Positions 43,224-51,037 of a DNA stretch of 64,000 bases are shown one piece after another. The position numbers and the translations under genes are program-made. The DNA comes from Bacteroidales bacterium (GTDB lineage: Bacteria; Bacteroidota; Bacteroidia; Bacteroidales; F082): the NCBI GenBank assembly GCA_016284305.1, contig JAEEON010000045.1, positions 62,001-126,000 on the forward strand, in the 5' to 3' direction. Below the pieces are notes generated by a model. It ran no database searches. It saw only the letters and a list, made by a program, of their open reading frames with translations, and had not been told where the DNA came from. Positions within the stretch are counted from its first letter, which is position 1. The number at the start of each line of letters is the position of its first letter.

Positions 43224-44456
43224 ATGGAAACGAACAAGAAGAAAATCGTCAACGACCCCATCTATGGGTTTGTCAGCATCCCCGATGAGCTACATTACGA
43301 CATCATCGAACATCCTTATTTTCAGCGACTCAGGCGCATCAAGCAGGTAAGCATGACCAACATGGTATATCCCGGTGCCAACCACACCCGCTTTGCCCAC
43401 AGCTTGGGTGCCATGCACCTGATGCGCAGGGCGATTCAGATCTTGAGAGCGAAGGGCTACACCATCACCGACGAGGAGCTGGAGGCCGTCTCTTTGGCCA
43501 TTTTGCTCCACGACAGTGGCCATGGTCCGTTCTCGCACACCTTGGAAAGCAGCATTGTCGAAGGTATCACTCACGAGGATCTCTCCCTGATGATGATGCG
43601 CAAGTTCAACGAGATCCATGGCGGACGGCTCGACCTGGCCATGAAGATTTTCACGGGTGAGTACGAGAAGGGCTTCTTGAGCAAGCTCATCTCGAGCCAG
43701 TTGGATGTCGATCGCATCGACTACCTGAAGCGCGACAGCTTTTTCACCGGGGTAGCTGAGGGCAATGTCAACGCTGAGCGGCTGCTCGACATGATGGAGG
43801 TGGTAGGCAACGAGTTGGCCATCGAAGCAAAGGGCATTTACTCGGTGGAGAGCTTCCTCGTGTCGCGTCGCATCATGTATTGGCAGGTGTATATGCACAA
43901 GACTGTGTTGAGCGCCGAGTACATGTTGCGCGAGATCCTGAAGCGTGCCCGACTCATCAGCAAGCACAGGCCTCTACCCGCCTCTCCCGCCCTGTCGTTT
44001 TTCCTAAGGCACGAAGGCGCGTTCGACGCACAAGCCGACATGGAAGAGGTGCTGGAGCATTTCGGAAAACTCGACGATTACGACGTGATGACTGCGGTGA
44101 AGCTTTGGTGCGACGACCCCGACTTCGTCCTCAGCGAACTCTGCAAGCGACTCATCAACCGCAAGCTCTTCCGTATCGAGATCTCACAAGAACCTTTCAA
44201 CCCCAACTATATCGACACGGTTTTGAAACGCATCGCCGAAAAATACCAGTTGGGCATGTATGATGCCAGCTTCATGCTGCTGCAGGGAGTCTCATCAAAT
44301 CACGCTTACCATCCTAAGAAACCGGCAATCAACATCTTATACAAGGACGGTACGGTAAAGGACATCGGCGAAGCCTCCGACCAACTCAACATCTCGGTGC
44401 TCTCGCAACCCGTGGTGAAATATTTTATTTGCTATCCGAAGGAGATTGAAGTGTAA
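43224..44456 (+). CDS. HD-domain phosphohydrolase (dGTPase/SAMHD1-like)
   Basis: The 410-residue protein starts KKIVNDPIYGFVSIPDELHY, the typical opening of the bacterial HD superfamily group related to dNTP triphosphohydrolases. The metal and catalytic residues are in NHTRFAHSLGAMHLM (His54, Arg56, His59) and ILLHDSGHGPFSHTLE (His96-Asp97, His100). The third metal Asp is in ISSQLDVDRIDYLKRDSFF near 160. The nucleotide substrate is not fixed by sequence; dNTP hydrolysis or a signalling nucleotide are possible. The gene diverges from porX across a 61-base spacer. Confidence 0.88.
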   Translation: METNKKKIVNDPIYGFVSIPDELHYDIIEHPYFQRLRRIKQVSMTNMVYPGANHTRFAHSLGAMHLMRRAIQILRAKGYTITDEELEAVSLAILLHDSGHGPFSHTLESSIVEGITHEDLSLMMMRKFNEIHGGRLDLAMKIFTGEYEKGFLSKLISSQLDVDRIDYLKRDSFFTGVAEGNVNAERLLDMMEVVGNELAIEAKGIYSVESFLVSRRIMYWQVYMHKTVLSAEYMLREILKRARLISKHRPLPASPALSFFLRHEGAFDAQADMEEVLEHFGKLDDYDVMTAVKLWCDDPDFVLSELCKRLINRKLFRIEISQEPFNPNYIDTVLKRIAEKYQLGMYDASFMLLQGVSSNHAYHPKKPAINILYKDGTVKDIGEASDQLNISVLSQPVVKYFICYPKEIEV

Positions 44457-44494
44457 CATTTCGGAAAAAACGCTACTTATGGGCAAAAAAAATA

Positions 44495-44524
44495 ACTGGA
44501 TGGTGCATCACTGCAGCATCCAGT
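44495..44524 (-). terminator. Intrinsic terminator of the small XRE gene
   Basis: The hairpin has 8-base perfect arms (ACTGGATG and CATCCAGT) plus an inner TGCA/TGCA pairing. On the minus strand it is followed by a run of eight T (plus-strand A tract 44486-44493). It stands about 75 bases after the XRE stop and separates it from the convergent HD gene. Confidence 0.65.
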
Positions 44525-44599
44525 CGGGTCGAGATACAAATGAACCATTGGTTAAAAAGAACGATACATAAACCAATTATGTAAAAAACAGCATAGAAA

Positions 44600-44824
44600 T
44601 TACTCTGAATCAAATACGATTTCGGACATATCCTTGAAGAAGTCGTGGTTCAGCAGCCTACTGATGCGAATCAGCAGTTTGACATCCAGCGACTCGCGAT
44701 GGTAGATTTTATAGACACTACTTCGCTCGTGGTTGATTTCGTGCGCCAGCCAATGGGTTGATTTTTCTTGGCGGAGCATCTCTTGTTCGATCATACGACC
44801 TACATGAATTGCTTTCGATTCCAT
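44600..44824 (-). CDS. Small XRE-like helix-turn-helix protein
   Basis: I use the ATG at 44824, since a GTG frame up to 44848 would run into the -7 box. The 74-residue protein has one helix-turn-helix domain: GRMIEQEMLRQEKSTHWLAH, then EINHERSSVYKIYHRESLDV as the recognition region, then KLLIRISRLLNHDFFKDMSE. It has no other domain. Proteins of this size are transcriptional regulators or antitoxins, but no toxin gene lies beside it. An inverted repeat covers its own -7 box, so autorepression is likely. Targets are unknown. Confidence 0.75.
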   Translation of the reverse strand: MESKAIHVGRMIEQEMLRQEKSTHWLAHEINHERSSVYKIYHRESLDVKLLIRISRLLNHDFFKDMSEIVFDSE

Positions 44825-44847
44825 ATTATCCAATTGTAAAATCGACA

Positions 44848-44865
44848 CAAAAATAGTATATTTTT
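44848..44865 (-). promoter_or_regulatory. -7 box of the XRE gene overlapped by a 17-base dyad
   Basis: The box TATTTTTG (44855-44848, minus strand) is 23 bases before the ATG. The palindrome AAAAATA-GTA-TATTTTT (44849-44865) covers it almost entirely. A dimeric helix-turn-helix protein bound there would block the polymerase. Confidence 0.45.
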
Positions 44866-44893
44866 CGATATTACAAGAAAAAATACGAAAATA

Positions 44894-44920
44894 TTTGTAA
44901 AAAATTTCAATTTTTACAAA
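44894..44920 (-). terminator. AT-rich hairpin after the metallo-hydrolase gene
   Basis: Perfect 10-base arms (TTTGTAAAAA and TTTTTACAAA) surround a 7-base loop, 18 bases past the stop of the beta-lactamase-fold gene. T-rich sequence follows on the minus strand. The stem is nearly all A-T, so it would be a weak terminator; it might instead be a second binding site upstream of the XRE gene. Confidence 0.4.
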
Positions 44921-44937
44921 AATGCAAATGGAATCAA

Positions 44938-45702
44938 TTAAACAACGAAACTCAATCCATCGTAAGCAAGTCGCATGTTTTCAGGGAGTTCCGCATTGAC
45001 ATCGACAGCTTTGCCCAGGCTATGGCTGCAATGGGTGAACCATGCCTTCTTGACATGAAGGTCGGTGGCAATCTGAACAGCCTGCTCCAAATTGATGTGC
45101 GAGTAGTGTTGATGCCGTGCCAGAGCCTCGATGATGAGATACTCCACCCCCTGCAGCCTACGCATGGCGGCTGGGGTGATGGCATGGAAGTCGGTGACAT
45201 AGGCAAAGCGACCGATGCGGAAAGCGTAACAGGTCAGCGTGTAGTGCTTCAACCGAATGGGCTCCACGTAAAGGTCGCCAAAAGTAAATGGCGTCTCGTC
45301 GATAAGATGCACCTCATAGGTAGGGGCACCTGGGTAAAGATGCTCCTTGAAAGCATAAGAGAACTCACGCTTGATCTCTGGCAAGGCCGTCTTGGACACA
45401 TAGAGAGGCATGGGCTTGTTCTCATTCATGAAGATGAAAGGCCTGACATCGTCCAAACCTCCGATATGGTCCTTATGCTCGTGGGTGATGAACACCGCAT
45501 CGAGCTTGTTGATCCCCTCCCGGAGCATCTGCTGACGGAAATCCGGTCCCGCATCAACGGCCACCGTCACCTGGTCGGTGCGTATCAAAATAGAAGTCCT
45601 CGTACGCTTGTCGCGCGGGTCTGTTGACTGACACACAGGGCATTGACACCCAATGACCGGGACGCCCTGCGAAGTACCACTGCCTAATACTGTGACTATC
45701 AT
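44938..45702 (-). CDS. MBL-fold metal-dependent hydrolase (PhnP/RNase Z-like)
   Basis: The start at 45702 (MIVTVLGSGTSQGVPVIGCQ) is preferred. A longer frame to 45720 would begin inside the -7 box. The 254-residue protein has CPVCQSTDPRDKRTRTSILI near 25, then VAVDAGPDFRQQMLREGINK near 48 and the metal motif VFITHEHKDHIGGLDDVRPF near 70 (HxHxDH). YVTDFHAITPAAMRRLQGV near 165 and the final His motif WFTHCSHSLGK near 230 complete the zinc site. The opening Cys cluster is shared with PhnP-like phosphodiesterases. It probably cleaves a phosphodiester; the substrate is unknown. Confidence 0.87.
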   Translation of the reverse strand: MIVTVLGSGTSQGVPVIGCQCPVCQSTDPRDKRTRTSILIRTDQVTVAVDAGPDFRQQMLREGINKLDAVFITHEHKDHIGGLDDVRPFIFMNENKPMPLYVSKTALPEIKREFSYAFKEHLYPGAPTYEVHLIDETPFTFGDLYVEPIRLKHYTLTCYAFRIGRFAYVTDFHAITPAAMRRLQGVEYLIIEALARHQHYSHINLEQAVQIATDLHVKKAWFTHCSHSLGKAVDVNAELPENMRLAYDGLSFVV

Positions 45703-45717
45703 CCGCAAATTTTTGCG

Positions 45718-45725
45718 CAAAAATA
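45718..45725 (-). promoter_or_regulatory. Probable -7 box of the MBL-fold gene
   Basis: TATTTTTG on the minus strand ends 15 bases before the ATG at 45702, giving a very short leader. It forms a divergent pair with the plus-strand box at 45748. Confidence 0.5.
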
Positions 45726-45747
45726 ATATTAAATAGGTGGAAATCGT

Positions 45748-45755
45748 TATTTTTG
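45748..45755 (+). promoter_or_regulatory. Probable -7 box of the DUF6913 gene
   Basis: TATTTTTG lies 21 bases before the ATG at 45777. The surrounding 16 bases (AAATCGTTATTTTTGC) differ at a single position from those before bamD at 49861-49876, so the two promoters may share a factor. Confidence 0.5.
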
Positions 45756-45776
45756 CAAAATTAATTCTTGACCCCC

Positions 45777-46322
45777 ATGGGAATGTTCGAAAAACTAAAA
45801 TATAGAATACTCAATCGCGACATCGACGAGTTCATCGCCAACAAGAAAGGCTGCAGGATGCCTGACTTCGAAAGGCTTAACTCTGTCATCATCATCATAG
45901 AAGACCTTGACAAACAGACTGTTAGAGCCATCGAAGAACGGGTCAAGACCATCTTCGGCATCACCCGATCACGGTTCATTATCATCAGCGAGAAAGCCTC
46001 CGACGACATGCTCCGCAGCGACCAATACTGCGAGGTGACCACACAAGACTTCGGATTCATGAAGGTGCTCACCGCTGAAAAACAAGAGGAGATCCGTAAA
46101 CTTCCGATGACCCATCTGCTCATCAACATGGCGAAAAAACACTCCGACATCAGCGACTATATGGCTACCTTGCCGAACGCAACCTTCCGCGTCAGCTTCC
46201 AAAAAAGCGACCACTACGGAATCTATGACCTGATCATCGAAAGCGGTAAAGAGTCTGACCCAACCCAAGACATCAAGGTCCTATACGACTATCTGCAGGC
46301 TTTGACGGGAGGAGAGGGTTGA
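45777..46322 (+). CDS. DUF6913-type conserved Bacteroidota protein
   Basis: The 181-residue protein (MGMFEKLKYRILNRDIDEFI) resembles a conserved Bacteroidota family I believe to be DUF6913. The function is unknown. Readable features are a short basic N-terminus, a strand-rich core starting RLNSVIIIIEDLDKQTVRAI near 40, and an acidic helix region after VSFQKSDHYGIYDLIIESGK near 142. There is no signal peptide or enzymatic motif. The ATG at 45783 is an alternative start; a TTG at 45768 is less likely. Its stop codon sits in a heptad repeat unit. The next gene, dapA, is 65 bases downstream, so the two may be co-transcribed. Confidence 0.7.
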   Translation: MGMFEKLKYRILNRDIDEFIANKKGCRMPDFERLNSVIIIIEDLDKQTVRAIEERVKTIFGITRSRFIIISEKASDDMLRSDQYCEVTTQDFGFMKVLTAEKQEEIRKLPMTHLLINMAKKHSDISDYMATLPNATFRVSFQKSDHYGIYDLIIESGKESDPTQDIKVLYDYLQALTGGEG

Positions 46323-46332
46323 GAATTGAGAA
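46319..46332 (+). repeat. Heptad repeat at the DUF6913 stop (2 units), followed by an 8-base repeat at 46361-46386
   Basis: Two TTGAGAA units begin with the gene's stop codon TGA (46320-46322). Further along, AACTGAAC is repeated about three times with period 8 just before the dapA start. Together they occupy most of the 65-base gap; no promoter box is evident. Confidence 0.5.
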
Positions 46333-46387
46333 ATGCGAAGCATTCAACGAAGTTAATTAGAACTGAACAACTGAACAACTGATAACT

Positions 46388-47272
46388 ATGAACTCATTTA
46401 CTGGTACTGGTATAGCGCTGATTACACCGTTTGAAGAGGATTTCAGCGTGGATGTTGAAGCGCTGTCGGAGATTGTGGAACATGTCATTTCCGGAGGCGC
46501 CGACTTCTTGGTGGCCTTAGGGACGACATCCGAAGCTCCGACTCTTACGGCTGAAGAAAAACAGCTGGTGGTAAGCACCATACTGAACGCCAACGCTGGA
46601 CGACTTCCCGTGCTGCTGGGCATGGGAGGCAACAACACCCAAGCGGTCATCGAAGCCATCCAAAACCAAGACTTTACGGGTATCGACGGCATACTGAGCG
46701 TCGTACCTTATTATAACAAACCCAACCAACGCGGCTTGAGGGCCCACTTCGAAGCCATCGCCGACAACAGCCCTGTGCCCGTGGTGGTTTACAACGTGCC
46801 CGGTCGTGTCGGAGTCAACCTGCAAGCAGCCACCAGCGTGACCCTTGGCAAGCATCCCAACATCGTCGCCGTCAAAGAGGCCTCAGGCAACCTGCAACAA
46901 ATCATGGAGATCCTACGCGACAAGCCCGATGACTTCGACGTGCTCTCTGGCGACGACGCCATCACCCAACCCTTGATGGCCTTGGGCGCCCAAGGCGTAA
47001 TCTCCGTTGCCGCCAACGCCTACACCCTGACTTTCAGCAAGATGATGCAAGCCCAGAAAGAAGGCCGCGTCAACGATGCCCTAAGGCTTCATTACGCCAT
47101 GCTCCGCATGAACCAACTTATCTTCGCCGATGGCAATCCCGCAGGCATCAAGAGCCTCATGCACCATATCGGCCTCTGCCATAACGTGTTGCGCCTGCCC
47201 CTAGTGGAAGCCAACGAAAGTGTCCAAGAAGCCATCCGAGAAGAATGGAAAACTCTAAAAGGAATTCAATAA
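46388..47272 (+). CDS. dapA: 4-hydroxy-tetrahydrodipicolinate synthase
   Basis: DapA condenses pyruvate with aspartate semialdehyde, the first committed step to lysine and diaminopimelate. The 294-residue TIM-barrel has TGTGIALITPFEEDFSVDVE at the N-terminus, LVALGTTSEAPTLTAEEKQL near 41, the catalytic Tyr135 in VVVYNVPGRVGVNL, and the Schiff-base Lys163 in IVAVKEASGNLQQI. VLSGDDAITQPLMALGAQGV follows near 190. It ends 15 bases before the peptidase gene, so both share a transcript. Confidence 0.95.
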   Translation: MNSFTGTGIALITPFEEDFSVDVEALSEIVEHVISGGADFLVALGTTSEAPTLTAEEKQLVVSTILNANAGRLPVLLGMGGNNTQAVIEAIQNQDFTGIDGILSVVPYYNKPNQRGLRAHFEAIADNSPVPVVVYNVPGRVGVNLQAATSVTLGKHPNIVAVKEASGNLQQIMEILRDKPDDFDVLSGDDAITQPLMALGAQGVISVAANAYTLTFSKMMQAQKEGRVNDALRLHYAMLRMNQLIFADGNPAGIKSLMHHIGLCHNVLRLPLVEANESVQEAIREEWKTLKGIQ

Positions 47273-47287
47273 ACAATCAAAAATAAA

Positions 47288-49825
47288 ATGAAAATTTTTC
47301 GCTATTTTATTCTAATTCTTGCTGCCTGCATCAGCAGCAGCCTCTTTGCTCAAGAAAACCAAAAAAGTCTCAACGAACTGATGAAGTCACGTGGGGAGTA
47401 TTACTTCAGCCTTACCGTGCAGAACCCCACTGAAATCCAAACTATCAACGAACTCTGCTCGGTGGATGGCACCGACGGCAAGACCGTCATGTGCTATGCC
47501 AACCAACGCCAATTCGACCAACTGCTCAAGCAGGGCTACCAACCTCTGCTGATCACTCCTCCCTCCATGCGCCAAATCCCAAAGATGTGGGACGGAAACC
47601 AACGCGAGAGCTATGAATGGGACTCCTATCTGACCTATCCAGAATACGAAAGCATGATGCAACAGTTTGGCACCGACTACCCCGAACGCTGCACCTACCT
47701 CGAACTTGGCACCCTGGCCAGCGGACGTAAGATGATGGGTGTTCGCCTCAACAACGGTAACGGCGATGGCAAACCCCATTTCCTCTACACCTCCACCATG
47801 CACGGTGACGAGGTGACCGGCATGATCCTCATGCTCCGTCTTATCAACGAATTCTGCACCAGCAACGACTCACGCATCCTAAACATCCTCAATAACGTCG
47901 ATCTCTTCATCTTCCCCTGCACCAACCCCGATGGCACCTATCACGGAGGCAACAACACCGTTTATGGCGCCACCCGATACAATGCAGACGGCGTCGACCT
48001 CAACCGTCACTTCCCTGACTTCGACAAAGGCCCCCATCCCGACGGAGAGAATCAATACCAGGATGAGGCCCAATGGATGATGGATATCGCCCAAGAGTAT
48101 CTTTACACCATGAGTGCCAACTACCATGGTGGCGCCGAGGTGATGAACTACCCATGGGACACTTACCAGCCCCTCCATCCCGATGACGAATGGTGGCAGC
48201 TGGTTTGCCATGAGTATGCCGACCTTACCCATGAACTCAACCCGAGTTACATGGACGACTACAACAATGGTATCATCAACGGCTACTCTTGGTACACCAT
48301 CTCCGGTAGCCGTCAAGACTATATGAACTATTTCGCCCAATGCCGCGAGGTGACCATCGAATGTTCCAACGACAAGACCCCGAGCGCCAATCAGCTGCCC
48401 TTCTTCTGGAACTATAACCACAACAGCATGTTGGCCTATATCGAACAGAGCCTGAACGGCATCCACGGCACCATCACCGACTCCGCCACAGGTCAACCGC
48501 TTGTCGCCACGGTCACCATCGAGAACCACGACCATCACGGCTCCAGCGTGACCAGCCACATGCCTGCTGGCGACTATCACCGCGTCATCAAAGGCGGCAC
48601 CTACCAGGTGACCTATAGTGCCCCTGGTTACTATCCTCAAACCATCAGCGTCACCGTAGCTGACGGACAATCCGTGGTTCAAAATGTGCAGCTGGTGGCT
48701 GGCGAAGGCATCATCCCTGACTTCACCGCCGACATCACTGACTTGAGTCTTGGCGGAAGCGTCAACTTCCATGACAACACTTGGGGCGCTTATCTCGTCA
48801 GCTGGCAATGGAGCTTCCCCGGAGGCACACCCTCAAGCTCAACAGAACAGAACCCAACCGGAATCACCTATAACGCCATCGGTTCCTATCCCGTGACCCT
48901 GACCGTCACCAACCAACAAGGCCAGTCACAGTCGATTACCAAGTCGGACTACATCCGCGTGAGCGAGTCATACTACATGCAGGACGGCACCATCCAGACT
49001 TGTGATGCTCTCTTCTACGACGATGGAGGGCCGCAAAACAGCTATTCCGATCGCAAAGACTACATCCTGACCTTCACGCCAGGCAATCCTTCAGCAATGC
49101 TGCAGGTTAGCTTCGTGGAGTTTTCATTGGAGAATGATTACGACTATCTCTACATCTACGACGGCACATCCATCTCTGCTCCGTCATTGGGTTCCTTCAC
49201 CGGTTTCGATAGTCCCGGCACCCTCATCGCAAGCAATGACGCTGGCGCCTTGACTTTCCGTTTCAAGTCGGACTATAGCGTTAACTATCCAGGATGGAAG
49301 GCCACCATCACTTGTGTTGGAGGCGATCCCGAACCGCTTACGGTAACTGCCTTTGCAGAAGAAGAAACCATCCATGAAGGCAACAGCACACAACTCACCG
49401 CCGTCGTCAACGGAGGCGTCGGACCTTATACGTATCACTGGGAACCGGCCGAAAGCCTCAACAATGCCACCATTGCCAACCCCATCGCCACTCCTGCGCT
49501 GCCCACCGAATATCTCGTCACCGTCACCGACAGCGAAGGCGAAACTGCCGAGGCAACGGTCTTCGTTGATGTTGACGATGTCAACGTCAGTGAGAACGGA
49601 TTTGCCAAGGTCAAGGTCTATCCTATCCCTACCGACGGTGTCCTGCATCTTGACGGCATCACCGGAGAGACCCATTACCGTCTGCTGAACAGCCTTGGAC
49701 AAGTGGTGGTCAGCGGCACCTGCAACAACGATGTCGTCATCGACACGAAGCTTCCTGCCGGCGTTTACTTCTTGAGACTATCGAACGGCACGGAGTCATC
49801 GACCTTGAAAATCACCGTCAAGTAA
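47288..49825 (+). CDS. Secreted M14 zinc carboxypeptidase with CUB, PKD and T9SS sorting domains
   Basis: The 845-residue protein has a signal peptide (IFRYFILILAACISSSLFAQ). The M14 peptidase domain follows from about 100 to 390. Zinc ligands are HGDE in STMHGDEVTGMILML and His in LSANYHGGAEVMNYPWD. DGVDLNRHFPDF binds substrate, and the catalytic Glu is in CREVTIECSND. Next come a carboxypeptidase-regulatory domain (GIHGTITDSATGQPLVATVT), a PKD-like domain (VSWQWSFPGGTPSSSTEQNP), a CUB-like domain (YDYLYIYDGTSISAP) and a second PKD-like unit. The C-terminus (VKVYPIPTDGVLHLDGI to LRLSNGTESSTLKITVK) is a T9SS type A sorting domain. The protein is exported through the outer membrane and anchored or released. 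Confidence 0.92.
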   Translation: MKIFRYFILILAACISSSLFAQENQKSLNELMKSRGEYYFSLTVQNPTEIQTINELCSVDGTDGKTVMCYANQRQFDQLLKQGYQPLLITPPSMRQIPKMWDGNQRESYEWDSYLTYPEYESMMQQFGTDYPERCTYLELGTLASGRKMMGVRLNNGNGDGKPHFLYTSTMHGDEVTGMILMLRLINEFCTSNDSRILNILNNVDLFIFPCTNPDGTYHGGNNTVYGATRYNADGVDLNRHFPDFDKGPHPDGENQYQDEAQWMMDIAQEYLYTMSANYHGGAEVMNYPWDTYQPLHPDDEWWQLVCHEYADLTHELNPSYMDDYNNGIINGYSWYTISGSRQDYMNYFAQCREVTIECSNDKTPSANQLPFFWNYNHNSMLAYIEQSLNGIHGTITDSATGQPLVATVTIENHDHHGSSVTSHMPAGDYHRVIKGGTYQVTYSAPGYYPQTISVTVADGQSVVQNVQLVAGEGIIPDFTADITDLSLGGSVNFHDNTWGAYLVSWQWSFPGGTPSSSTEQNPTGITYNAIGSYPVTLTVTNQQGQSQSITKSDYIRVSESYYMQDGTIQTCDALFYDDGGPQNSYSDRKDYILTFTPGNPSAMLQVSFVEFSLENDYDYLYIYDGTSISAPSLGSFTGFDSPGTLIASNDAGALTFRFKSDYSVNYPGWKATITCVGGDPEPLTVTAFAEEETIHEGNSTQLTAVVNGGVGPYTYHWEPAESLNNATIANPIATPALPTEYLVTVTDSEGETAEATVFVDVDDVNVSENGFAKVKVYPIPTDGVLHLDGITGETHYRLLNSLGQVVVSGTCNNDVVIDTKLPAGVYFLRLSNGTESSTLKITVK

Positions 49826-49867
49826 GAATAAAGCTGTTAATTATCCCAACAATTCACTAAAAATCGT

Positions 49868-49875
49868 TACTTTTG
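49868..49875 (+). promoter_or_regulatory. Probable -7 box of bamD, implying a leaderless or nearly leaderless mRNA
   Basis: TACTTTTG, followed by C, matches TAnnTTTG and ends four bases before the ATG at 49880. It has the same geometry as the HD gene at 43212. It would drive bamD, omega, DUF4835 and recN. Confidence 0.45.
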
Positions 49876-49879
49876 CCGC

Positions 49880-50680
49880 ATGATTTATCGTAGGCTTTTC
49901 ATAGGACTCCTTTTTTGTTTGGTATGTTGCGCTTCGTGCAGCGAGTTTGACCGTGTCATCAAAAGCACGGACAACGATATGAAGTACGAGGTGGCGATGG
50001 ACTATTTCGACCGCAAGGACTACAACCATGCCCTTCAGCTTTTCGACCTGCTTCAGAATGCCTATCGGAGCACGCCAAGAGGTGAATTTGTCGCATACCG
50101 CACTGCGATGTGCTATTTCGAGACCAACGATTTCGAGATTGCAAGCTATTACTTCGACAAGTTCGTGCAAAACTACCCCTTCTCCGTTGATGCGGAGAAA
50201 GCTGCATTCATGAGCGCCTATTGCAACTACAAGACCTCGCCCAACATGACCCTCGACCAGAGCAACACCTATACGGCCATCAGCCAGCTTAAATCGTTCA
50301 TCGAACGCTATCCGACGAGCGACAGCATCGGCAGAGCCAAGGAGTTAATGCAGGACCTCAACAACAAGCTGGAGGAAAAAGATTACAACATCTGCATGCT
50401 CTATTACAAGATGGAGAACTACAACGCCGCCATCACTTGTTTCGAGAACCTGTTGAAAAAATACCCCAACACAATACATCGTGAGGACATCCTCTGCGAA
50501 ATGGCCAAAGCCTACTTCGACTATGCCGAGAACAGCGTTCCCGCCAAACAACGCGAACGTTACGAAGCATGCATCGAACGTTATAACACCCTCACCTACC
50601 TCTACCCCGAAAGCCCAAAGCTGAAGGAGTTGGAGACCATTGCCAACAAAGCACGGAAAAAAATAGAAAACTTAGATTAA
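49880..50680 (+). CDS. bamD: Outer membrane assembly lipoprotein BamD
   Basis: BamD is the essential lipoprotein partner of BamA in folding outer-membrane beta-barrels. The 266-residue protein has a lipoprotein signal (FIGLLFCLVCCASCSEFDRV, Cys20 the likely lipid site). Tetratricopeptide repeats follow: YFDRKDYNHALQLFDLLQNA near 47, MCYFETNDFEIASYYFDKFV near 77, then YTAISQLKSFIERYPTSDSI and NAAITCFENLLKKYPNTIHR. ERYNTLTYLYPESPKLKELE lies near the end. The length is normal for Bacteroidota. The omega gene starts 5 bases after its stop. Confidence 0.93.
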   Translation: MIYRRLFIGLLFCLVCCASCSEFDRVIKSTDNDMKYEVAMDYFDRKDYNHALQLFDLLQNAYRSTPRGEFVAYRTAMCYFETNDFEIASYYFDKFVQNYPFSVDAEKAAFMSAYCNYKTSPNMTLDQSNTYTAISQLKSFIERYPTSDSIGRAKELMQDLNNKLEEKDYNICMLYYKMENYNAAITCFENLLKKYPNTIHREDILCEMAKAYFDYAENSVPAKQRERYEACIERYNTLTYLYPESPKLKELETIANKARKKIENLD

Positions 50681-50685
50681 ATACC

Positions 50686-51021
50686 ATGGATTTCAAGAAA
50701 GTCAGAACCGAAACGACGGTAGTCACCCGTCAAAAAGACCAGTTTTACAAAGGCACAGGCAACATCTACGAGACCGTAGCCATCCTGACCAAGCGTGCCA
50801 ACCAGATCGCATCTGAGATGAAGGAAGAACTCAACAAGAAAATTGAAGAGTTCGCCACCAACAACGACAGTTTGGAAGAAGTTTTCGAGAACCGCGAACA
50901 GATCGAGATTGCCAAGTTCTACGAACGCCTGCCTAAGCCCACCTTGATCGCCATCCACGAATTCCTCAACGACGAGATCTATTTCCGCAACCCGAGAAAA
51001 GACGTCCAAGACGAATTCTAA
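50686..51021 (+). CDS. RNA polymerase omega subunit (Rpb6-like, Bacteroidota form)
   Basis: The 111-residue protein stabilises the beta-prime subunit of RNA polymerase. It begins MDFKKVRTETTVVTRQKDQF, then has NIYETVAILTKRANQIASEM near 29, the omega/Rpb6 signature. The acidic helix ELNKKIEEFATNNDSLEEVF follows, ending with YERLPKPTLIAIHEFLNDEI near 84. It is larger than E. coli omega and sits in the standard Bacteroidota order bamD-omega-DUF4835-recN. Confidence 0.9.
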   Translation: MDFKKVRTETTVVTRQKDQFYKGTGNIYETVAILTKRANQIASEMKEELNKKIEEFATNNDSLEEVFENREQIEIAKFYERLPKPTLIAIHEFLNDEIYFRNPRKDVQDEF

Positions 51022-51037
51022 CCACAACGACAATGCC

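Noticed and set aside
47879..48808. Minus-strand open frame of 309 codons
   Set aside because: It is antisense to the M14 peptidase gene and low in complexity (Val/Gly-rich), typical of a shadow frame.
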